Shown piece after piece: positions 1 to 5,780 of a DNA stretch of 12,701 nt. Origin of the DNA: Deltaproteobacteria bacterium RBG_13_61_14 (GTDB lineage: Bacteria > RBG-13-61-14); the NCBI GenBank assembly GCA_001797815.1, contig MGQK01000076.1, positions 58,703 to 71,403 on the forward strand, given 5' to 3'. The notes under the pieces were generated by a model. It was given only the letters and a program-made list of their open reading frames with translations. It was not told where the DNA came from and ran no database searches. Numbering within the stretch: the first letter of the stretch is position 1; each line of letters opens with the position of its first letter. The position numbers and the translations under genes were made by a program.

Positions 1-830
<830 letters not shown>

Positions 831-876
831 GTTATTTTGATCCCAGTCTTGCCTGCCACTAGATAAATTTGCAATT

Positions 877-905
877 TAGATAGCATTTTTTCAAAATTAT
901 GTCAA
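877..905 (-). promoter_or_regulatory. Sigma-70-type promoter for glyQ
   Basis: On the minus strand a perfect -35 box TTGACA (905-900) is followed after exactly 17 nt by TATCTA (882-877). TGC directly precedes it, giving an extended -10 (TGnTAT). The surroundings are strongly AT-rich compared with the coding DNA. Transcription would start near 870, leaving about a 40-nt leader before the GTG at 830. The remainder of the 831-1071 gap shows no gene. Confidence 0.7.
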
Positions 906-992
906 GGTAAAATTTATCAAGAGGTTGCGCTAAAATTGGCAAGTAATGGGTGCAAGTATGATATAAATTCCTTTAAGATCAATAGGTTAGAT

Positions 993-1025
993 AAAAACAG
1001 GCGATTTAGGCCAAGCCCCTTGCCT
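993..1025 (-). terminator. Possible weak terminator after the PHP gene
   Basis: On the minus strand AGGCAAG (1025-1019), a 3-nt loop and CTTGGCCT (1015-1008) form a short stem with one bulge. A T5 run follows at 997-993, about ten bases later. The distance between stem and T-run is longer than in a good intrinsic terminator, so this is only a candidate. Confidence 0.25.
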
Positions 1026-1056
1026 CTCTGAACTTTACTTGTGAAGAAAGGCAATA

Positions 1057-1077
1057 AGGTAAAGGTAAAGGTCAAGT
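1057..1077. repeat. Short tandem GGTAAA-like hexamer array
   Basis: Three consecutive hexamer units (AAGGTAAAGGTAAAGGTCAAG on the plus strand) run across the last bases of the PHP phosphoesterase gene and its stop codon (TGA at 1074-1072). No function is suggested; probably a small local slippage product. Confidence 0.5.
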
Positions 1078-1926
1078 TCCTAAGCTTTGTCTGGCGGACA
1101 GCTTGGCTTGAATGGCCTCAGCCAAACCGAGGGGCACCGTGGACTGTCCCAGCGGCATCCGGCTGCGGTTTCCCCCGTGGAAGTCGGAGCCGCCGCTCAT
1201 CAACAGGCCCCGCTCCTCCGCCAACTGACGCAGCCGCTCGGCCCGGTCAGGCCAGAGCTTGGGATGCTGGATCTCCACCCCATCCACCCCAAGGGGCAGC
1301 AGCGAGACAATGCCCTCATAACTCATGCGGCCGATGAGGGGATGAGCGATCACGGCCACGCCGCCGGCATGGTGAATCAACGCGATTGCTTCTTCCGGGA
1401 GCAGCCGGTATTTCTCCACGTAAGCCGGCGAGCGCCGTCCGATCCAATAATCAAAGGCTTCCTCAAAACTGTTCACCAGGCCCGCTTTCAACATGGCCTC
1501 GGCCAGGTGCGGCCGGCCGAGCGGTCCCTTGCCGGCCACGGCCAGCACCTGCTCTAAGGTGAGGTTGACCTTGAGCGCCCGCAGGTTCTGGACCATCTTC
1601 TCGATCCGTAAGCCGCGGGCCCGGGTAAAGCGCTCGAGGGCGGCGAGCAGGCCCGGGTCCTCTGGATTGACGCCATAGCCCAGGATATGGACTTCCAGGT
1701 CCCGGTAGAGAGTACTGAGCTCCACGCCGGAGAGGGCCAGGATCCCCAGGCGCTGGGCCTCGGCCGAGAATTCAGGTAGCCCGGCCACGGTGTCGTGGTC
1801 GGTGAGGGCCAGGGCCTTGAGCCCGGCTTGGGCCGCGGCTTGCACCAGCGCCGCGGGCGGGAGCACGCCGTCGGAGTAAAGGGAATGGGTATGCAAATCC
1901 GCTTGGTCGGTTCTGGCGACGGTCAC
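1072..1926 (-). CDS. PHP-domain phosphoesterase, YciV/TrpH (RNase AM) type
   Basis: Probable metal-dependent cytoplasmic phosphoesterase. Characterised relatives act on nucleoside 3',5'-bisphosphates and on short RNAs from the 5' end; the substrate here is inferred. The four PHP motifs are intact, numbered from the GTG start: DLHTHSLYSDG (His12, His14, Asp19), LTDHDT (His44, Asp45), SGVELS (Glu69) with EVHILGY (His80), and RPHLA (His140) followed by VIAHP (His195) and GGSDFHG (Asp248, His250). The insertion between motifs 3 and 4 (about residues 90-165) is typical of this family. At 284 residues it matches the usual 280-295. I chose GTG at 1926 because AGGA sits six bases upstream and codon use further upstream becomes AT-rich and gene-unlike. 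In-frame ATGs at 1992 and 2007 are alternatives with poorer ribosome sites. The frame stays open to 3063, but that part is antisense to the radical SAM gene. It sits upstream of glyQ on the same strand, 241 bp away. Confidence 0.9.
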   Translation of the reverse strand: MTVARTDQADLHTHSLYSDGVLPPAALVQAAAQAGLKALALTDHDTVAGLPEFSAEAQRLGILALSGVELSTLYRDLEVHILGYGVNPEDPGLLAALERFTRARGLRIEKMVQNLRALKVNLTLEQVLAVAGKGPLGRPHLAEAMLKAGLVNSFEEAFDYWIGRRSPAYVEKYRLLPEEAIALIHHAGGVAVIAHPLIGRMSYEGIVSLLPLGVDGVEIQHPKLWPDRAERLRQLAEERGLLMSGGSDFHGGNRSRMPLGQSTVPLGLAEAIQAKLSARQSLGT

Positions 1927-1989
1927 CGGCGTTCCTGTTTTTTCCCTTGCGATTGCTCTCTCAGCACCGACAAATAAATTTTCCTCCGC

Positions 1990-2082
1990 CATCCAGAAAA
2001 AGGACATCCTGGCGATTGGCGCCCTGTTGAAAGATGTGGTGAGCCACGCCGGGGATCGCGATTCCAGCCCTTCGGGCCGCGA
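1990..2082 (-). promoter_or_regulatory. Hairpin-rich leader of the PHP phosphoesterase transcript
   Basis: On the minus strand the leader opens with TCGCG (2082-2078), then GCCC-GAA-GGGC (2077-2067), then CGCGA (2060-2056), a closed two-part stem. Next come GGCG-CCAAT-CGCC (about 2022-2010) and AGGA-TG-TCCT followed by TTTTT (about 2010-1997). The last element resembles a weak terminator placed before the gene, so an attenuator is possible. I do not recognise a known riboswitch class. Confidence 0.3.
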
Positions 2083-2086
2083 GCAA

Positions 2087-2114
2087 ATCCTAGCACAGTC
2101 TTTCAGGGAATCAA
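2087..2114 (-). promoter_or_regulatory. Candidate sigma-70 promoter for the PHP gene
   Basis: On the minus strand TTGATT (2114-2109), a 16-nt spacer and TAGGAT (2092-2087) with TGC directly before it make a moderate extended -10 promoter. Transcription would begin near 2080, at the start of the structured leader. The rest of the gap to 2262 holds no gene and no clear plus-strand promoter for the radical SAM gene. Confidence 0.4.
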
Positions 2115-2262
2115 TACCAGTGGCTGTCTCTACTAGACCTGGGTAAATGCAGGCATATCTATCCCGAAATGGACCCAACGGTTTCACGAAAGATTTGAAA
2201 ATATCTGCTTCCGCGATAAGGCAATCTTTACTTTTTCGGCCGAGCAGAAGAATTATAAGTTT

Positions 2263-3192
2263 TTGACAATGAGGCTTCCCTTGACTGGCAAGGAAAAAAC
2301 GGTTAAATACCCAAGCATGGAATACGATATGCCTCTGTTCCGGCCGCCGAGCGAGGCGGATTCCTTGATCCTCCAGGCCACCTACGGCTGCTCGGCCAAC
2401 TCCTGCACCTTCTGCCTGATGTATAAGACCAAGCGCTTCCGCATCCGCCGCTTGGACGAATTCAAGCGCGACGTGGAATTCTGCGCCGAGCGCCTGCCCT
2501 CCGCCCGCCGCATCTTCCTGGCCGACGGCGACGCCCTGGTCATCCGCGCCTCCCAGCTCCTCGCCATCCTCGAACTCCTCTACCAGAGCTTCCCCCGGCT
2601 CGAGCGCGTCACCTCCTACGCCAACCCCTTGAACCTCCTGGTCAAGAGCCAGGCCGAGCTGGACGCGATCCGGCAGGCCGGACTGACCATGCTCTATTAC
2701 GGGGTCGAGTCGGGCGACGACGAGATCCTGCGCCGGGTCAAAAAGAAGGCCGAGACCCCGGGCATGATCGAGGGCTGCGGAAGAGCGCACCGGGCCGGGT
2801 TCGACCTCTCGGTCACCGTGCTCCTGGGCCTGGCCGGCAAGAAACTCAGCCGCCGCCACGCCCAGAACACGGCATCCGTGCTCAACGCGATCCAGCCGCG
2901 CTACATCGGCGCGCTCACCCTCATGCTCGGGCCGCTCGAAAAATATTTCGCCCAGAGCATGGGCGAGGATTTTCAATTTCTCGACATGATGGAGACCTTG
3001 CAGGAGCTGCGCTGGCTGGTGGAGGGGCTGGAGCTCAAAAACAGCGTGTTCCGCAGCAACCACGCGAGCAACTACCTGGCGCTCCGCGGCGACCTGCCCC
3101 GCGACAAACAGAAACTCCTCAAGGTGATTGACTCTGCGCTCGCGGACCCCGACTCGCCACTCATCCGGCCGGAATATTTTCGGGCGTTGTGA
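2263..3192 (+). CDS. Radical SAM protein, function unknown
   Basis: A [4Fe-4S]/S-adenosylmethionine enzyme of the Elp3/MiaB-like radical SAM fold. The cluster motif is YGCSANSCTFC (Cys43, Cys48, Cys51, numbered from 2263), spacing C-x4-C-x2-C. This differs from textbook C-x3-C-x2-C but, from memory, is usual in a bacterial subgroup with CxxNxCTFC. Further marks are the N-terminal PLFRPPSEADSLILQATYG signature, IFLADGDAL (second strand region), LTMLYYGVESGDDEILRRVKK (the SAM-contacting G-x-ES stretch) and VTVLLGLAG. There is no B12-binding, TRAM or SPASM domain. The start is unsure: TTG 2263, ATG 2269 and ATG 2317 are in frame and none has a good ribosome site; 2317 would give 291 residues. 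It stands alone, convergent with the REC-CBS gene 86 bp downstream. The substrate cannot be told from the sequence. Confidence 0.88.
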   Translation: MTMRLPLTGKEKTVKYPSMEYDMPLFRPPSEADSLILQATYGCSANSCTFCLMYKTKRFRIRRLDEFKRDVEFCAERLPSARRIFLADGDALVIRASQLLAILELLYQSFPRLERVTSYANPLNLLVKSQAELDAIRQAGLTMLYYGVESGDDEILRRVKKKAETPGMIEGCGRAHRAGFDLSVTVLLGLAGKKLSRRHAQNTASVLNAIQPRYIGALTLMLGPLEKYFAQSMGEDFQFLDMMETLQELRWLVEGLELKNSVFRSNHASNYLALRGDLPRDKQKLLKVIDSALADPDSPLIRPEYFRAL

Positions 3193-3215
3193 AGAGAGGC
3201 GTTAGGCTTGAATTC

Positions 3216-3227
3216 GGGGTCAGAGCT
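3216..3227. repeat. GGGGTCAGAGCT dispersed-repeat remnant
   Basis: The short convergent gap (3193-3278) contains GGGGTCAGAGCT. The GGGGTCAG core recurs at 11648-11655 inside a hairpin between two redox genes. From memory, such GGGGTCAG sequences recur in intergenic repeats of many bacteria; here only the two copies can be seen. Confidence 0.4.
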
Positions 3228-3278
3228 TCACATAATACACAAGGCTTGCCGGGACTCTGAGGGCCTGCCCGGGGGAGA

Positions 3279-4190
3279 TTATTCAGACTGTTCCCGGATG
3301 ATCATGGCCATTTCGAAGAAGAGGTCTTGTTCGCGGATGACGCCGACGGTTTTGCCGTTATCTTGGACCAGGAGCCGGCGGACTTTAAGCTCGAGCATGC
3401 GATGGGCGGCCTCGAGCAAGGTGGCCTCGGCGTCAATCGTGATCGGGGCCGGGCTCATGACCTCCCGGACCAGCTTTTTTCCCAGGTCGCGGGAGAGCAG
3501 GGTAAAGGCGCCGGACGTGGGAAAGGCCGGGCCGTTGGCCGGCGCGGGGCCGGCGGGGGCTGAGAGAGCCGGCGCTTGCAGGCCTTGCAAGAGGTCGGTG
3601 AAGCTGACCAGGCCGATCACCTTGTGGCGGGGGTCGAGCACCAGGATGGAGCGATGCATGGATGCCTGGACCGTGCTGGTGGAGGGGGTGCGGTTGAAGG
3701 AGATCATGATCACCTCGATGGCCTCGGCCAGGGTCCGGTCTTCGCGGACGGAGCTGAAGGAAGTGAGCGGGACCATGACGTCCTTGACCCGGTGCTCTTG
3801 CCGGGAGAGCTGGCGCCGGCGGGCGAAGGCATCGCGCACCCGGCGGGCGAGCAGGTCAAGGTTGCAGGGCTTGGTCAGGTAATCGAACAGCCCCTCTTGC
3901 AGGCCGGCGAGCGCGATGTCGGGGCTGCCCCGGCCGGTGAGCATGATCACCGGGAGTTCGGGCTTTAGTCGTTTGAGCTCGCGCAGCACTTCGTTACCGT
4001 CCATCTCCGGCATCTTCAGGTCCAGGATCACCACGTCAATCGTGTCTTTGCGGATTTTTTCCAGCGCCTCCCGGCCGTTCGCCGCCGCGGTGACGGAAAA
4101 GCCGCGGCGATTGAGGATGGTGGAGGTGGCGGCGCGAAACTGCTCCTCGTCATCCACCAGGAGAACCCGAATCCCCTGATCGTTTTCCAC
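3279..4190 (-). CDS. Response regulator: receiver plus two CBS domains
   Basis: A cytoplasmic signalling protein with an N-terminal receiver (about residues 7-122) and a tandem CBS pair (about 136-205 and 240-296). All receiver residues are present: acidic pair Asp13/Asp14 in LLVDDEEQF, phosphoacceptor Asp57 in VVILDLKMPEMDG, Thr85 in MLTGRG and Lys107 in YLTKPC. CBS repeats open with VKDVMVPLTSFSSVRED and VREVMSPAPITIDAEATL and close with VIGLVSFTDLL and TVGVIREQDL. An Ala/Pro-rich linker (206-228) separates them. CBS pairs generally bind AMP, ATP or related nucleotides, so the output may be tuned by energy charge; there is no DNA-binding or enzymatic domain. The start is GTG at 4190 with AGGAG about seven bases upstream; the next in-frame ATG would delete the receiver. 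It is the last gene of the five-gene run that begins with the Cache kinase. Confidence 0.93.
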   Translation of the reverse strand: MENDQGIRVLLVDDEEQFRAATSTILNRRGFSVTAAANGREALEKIRKDTIDVVILDLKMPEMDGNEVLRELKRLKPELPVIMLTGRGSPDIALAGLQEGLFDYLTKPCNLDLLARRVRDAFARRRQLSRQEHRVKDVMVPLTSFSSVREDRTLAEAIEVIMISFNRTPSTSTVQASMHRSILVLDPRHKVIGLVSFTDLLQGLQAPALSAPAGPAPANGPAFPTSGAFTLLSRDLGKKLVREVMSPAPITIDAEATLLEAAHRMLELKVRRLLVQDNGKTVGVIREQDLFFEMAMIIREQSE

Positions 4191-4217
4191 TTTTTTCTCC
4201 TCTGCTTCTCGTTCGGC

Positions 4218-4238
4218 GCCGCTCCTCCAGGAGGCGGC
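4218..4238. other. Strong hairpin ahead of the REC-CBS ribosome site
   Basis: GCCGC-TCCT (4218-4226), a CC loop, and AGGA-g-GCGGC (4229-4238) pair with a single bulge. On the mRNA (minus) sense it lies about 15 bases before the ribosome site of the REC-CBS gene. There is no T-run on either side, so it is not an intrinsic terminator. It may be an mRNA processing or stability element within the operon. The rest of the 4191-4349 gap is GC-rich with no gene. Confidence 0.4.
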
Positions 4239-4349
4239 CGGAGATGTGGTTTCACGGTCCGCTCCCTGGCGCCGGTTTGCCGGGCCGGGTGTCAGCCGGC
4301 GGATAACGATCCCAGGCTCGCCGGCGGTCCCGGCGTGAGGGCTCCGCGG

Positions 4350-4841
4350 CTACTGGCCGGCGGCTTCGAGTTCCCGCAGGCGGCGGAGGATGCCGAGGGG
4401 GGAAGACACCCCGGCCATTTTCAAGATCTCGTCCATCCGCTCCTGCTGGATCTTGAGCTTGTTCATCACCCGCTTCTTATAGGCTTCGCTCAGGACCTCC
4501 AACAGGCGCTCCAGCTCGCAGGGCTTTTGCAAATAGGAATAAGCCCCGCTCTTGGTGCACTCCACCGCGGAGTCAATCGAGCCGTGGCCGGTCAGGATCA
4601 CCACTTCCATCCATTGATGCTCTTGCTTCAAGGCCGCCAAGGTGGTCTCGCCGTCCATGCCCGGCATTTTCAGATCCACAATGGCGATATCAATCGGACA
4701 GCGGCGAGCGGCCTCCAGGGCCTTTTCCCCCCGGGTAACCGCGACCACATTGAAGTCCCTCACCTCCAGGCGCTTGCTGATGGATTCGAGGAACTGCTCC
4801 TCATCGTCCACGATTAACAAGTTGATTTTGCTCCGCTCCAT
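4350..4841 (-). CDS. Response regulator, stand-alone receiver with helical tail
   Basis: A 163-residue single-domain receiver. The phosphorylation site is complete: Asp12/Asp13 in LIVDDEEQF, Asp56 in IAIVDLKMPGMDG, Thr84 in VILTGHGS and Lys106 in YLQKPCE. The receiver ends near residue 122. The last 40 residues are charged and probably helical (KRVMNKLKIQQERMDEILKM, then LGILRRLRELEAAG), with no recognisable output domain. That suggests signalling by protein contact or by passing a phosphate on. The receiver is close in wording to the REC-CBS receiver next door (shared VDDEEQF, DLKMP, KPC), as if they arose by duplication. The start is ATG 4841, fixed by AAGGAGG seven bases upstream; the longer open frame to 4913 has no ribosome site. 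It lies 88 bp after the four-cysteine gene and 159 bp before the REC-CBS gene. Confidence 0.93.
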   Translation of the reverse strand: MERSKINLLIVDDEEQFLESISKRLEVRDFNVVAVTRGEKALEAARRCPIDIAIVDLKMPGMDGETTLAALKQEHQWMEVVILTGHGSIDSAVECTKSGAYSYLQKPCELERLLEVLSEAYKKRVMNKLKIQQERMDEILKMAGVSSPLGILRRLRELEAAGQ

Positions 4842-4867
4842 GATCTCCTCCTTATGTTCGCTTGCTC

Positions 4868-4940
4868 CCCCATGGGGCCCGGGGGAATATTCTGTCCCAG
4901 GACAGGCTGCCATCCCTGGAGATCGGTCTCAGAGACGATC
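4868..4940. other. Three consecutive hairpins in the operon
   Basis: Between the four-cysteine gene and the receiver gene are CCCC-AT-GGGG (4868-4877), CTGTCC-CA-GGACAG (4892-4905) and GATCgGTCTC-A-GAGAC-GATC (4921-4940). The third contains the stop codon of the four-cysteine gene (4931-4929). None is followed by a T-run, so they look more like RNA processing or stability structures than terminators. Confidence 0.4.
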
Positions 4941-5165
4941 TCCGCTGAGGTGCGACCAGGCCGGACCGTGCTTGAGCGAGGAGATGCTTCCGTAATCGTT
5001 GAGCGAGATCTTCCGGCCCAGGAGTTGGCGGGCCTGGTAAACCGGGCAGGCTGGGTAGTTCCCGCCCGCGCAAAAGGCTTCCAGTTCGCCGCTGCTCAAC
5101 ACCACCAAGCCCTCCACTGCCGCGCAGAGCTTGGCACTCCTGCCGGATAGCCGCGGACACATCAT
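4929..5165 (-). CDS. Small four-cysteine protein, function unknown
   Basis: A 78-residue protein with no recognised name. It has four cysteines at positions 3, 14, 32 and 40, spaced C-x10-C-x17-C-x7-C, the first and last in the setting Cys-Pro (MMCPRL and ACPVY). This arrangement could hold a metal ion or an iron-sulfur cluster, or act as a redox switch; that is inference. The centre reads AVEGLVVLSSGELEAFC. The C-terminal 35 residues (from ARQLLGRK) have no cysteines and look less ordered. There is no signal peptide or membrane segment, so it should be cytoplasmic. The gene looks real: a double ATG start at 5165 sits behind AAAGGAGGAGAAG, one of the best ribosome sites in the window, and it lies in the same orientation within a tight operon of receivers. 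From memory, similar CPR...C...C...CPVY mini-proteins sit near receivers in Desulfobacterota, which I cannot verify here. Confidence 0.75.
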   Translation of the reverse strand: MMCPRLSGRSAKLCAAVEGLVVLSSGELEAFCAGGNYPACPVYQARQLLGRKISLNDYGSISSLKHGPAWSHLSGDRL

Positions 5166-5230
5166 CTTCTCCTCCTTTCCCTTCGGTCCGGGCGCCGATG
5201 GGCGTCCCGTCCGAAGATGGCACTTTCCCT

Positions 5231-5250
5231 CCCTTCGACAAGCTCAGGGC
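5231..5250. repeat. CCCTGAGCTTGTCGAAGGG-type intergenic repeat
   Basis: The minus strand reads GCCCTGAGCTTGTCGAAGGG, an imperfect palindrome that I recall as a widely dispersed short repeat in many bacterial genomes. It sits in the 108-bp gap between the degenerate receiver gene and the four-cysteine gene. The element begins a stretch where TCAGGG recurs at 5244, 5259 and 5274, exactly 15 bases apart. Confidence 0.55.
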
Positions 5251-5273
5251 TCGCCCAGTCAGGGCAGGCACGA

Positions 5274-5780
5274 TCAGGGAACCCCCTTCCGCTCGGCTGA
5301 GCTCGCCGCAAGCCCGACACTCCGAGTCAGGCCGGACCACACCTGGGCCAGCCATCGGGCGACTCCCTTTGGTTTGGGCCGGGACCGCGCGTTCCGAGCC
5401 GCCTCCAATTTGGCGATCAACTCGTCCAGGCCGCAGGGTTTGTAACAATAGTCCACGATCTGGGGTTGGCGGCGGAGATGCTCGGACAGGCGGCTTCCGT
5501 TCCGGAGCAGCAAGATCACGGGGGTCAAAGACCCGAGCTGCTTGATCTCCCGGAGGGTATTGCTCCCATTCGCCTCGAAGGCGTCCTGGTCCAGGATCAC
5601 CACTTCCGGCGGATCGCTCCGCGCCCGTTCGAGCGCCGCCTGGCTGGTGTCCACCCCCACCACCTGGTAGCCGCGCATGGCCAACTGCCGCACCAGGGCC
5701 TCGCGGAACGCCGGGTCCTGATGGACCAGCAGCACCCTCGGCTTCGGCTCAGGCGGGCGGACGGGGACGTTCTCCGACAT
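5274..5780 (-). CDS. Receiver-domain protein with degenerate active site
   Basis: A 168-residue receiver-fold protein. The phosphoacceptor Asp64 (VVILDQD) and Lys114 (YCYKPCG) are kept. The acidic pair that binds magnesium is replaced: where relatives have V-D-D-E/D, this has LLVHQDPAF (His20, Gln21, Asp22). The conserved Thr/Ser of strand 4 is Leu92 (VILLLRNGS instead of VIMLTGRGS). Normal phosphotransfer is therefore doubtful, and it may work as a phosphorylation-independent binding module. The first 14 residues are Pro-rich and the last 35 (from RSRPKPKG) are basic with no known domain. The start is ATG 5780, behind GAGGAGG about nine bases upstream. The gene begins inside the 3' end of the Cache kinase gene (32-bp overlap), which points to translational coupling and a shared job. 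An upstream in-frame ATG at 5798 is less likely. Confidence 0.88.
   Translation of the reverse strand: MSENVPVRPPEPKPRVLLVHQDPAFREALVRQLAMRGYQVVGVDTSQAALERARSDPPEVVILDQDAFEANGSNTLREIKQLGSLTPVILLLRNGSRLSEHLRRQPQIVDYCYKPCGLDELIAKLEAARNARSRPKPKGVARWLAQVWSGLTRSVGLAASSAERKGVP

Noticed and set aside
1927-3063. Minus-strand extension of the PHP frame to a 663-residue fusion protein
   Set aside because: The extra part is antisense to the radical SAM gene, has no recognisable domain, and passes through AT-rich intergenic DNA. The PHP protein alone has normal family length.
3240-3275. Terminator between the convergent radical SAM and REC-CBS genes
   Set aside because: Only a five-base stem (CCGGG/CCCGG) with a long loop and no T-run on either strand.
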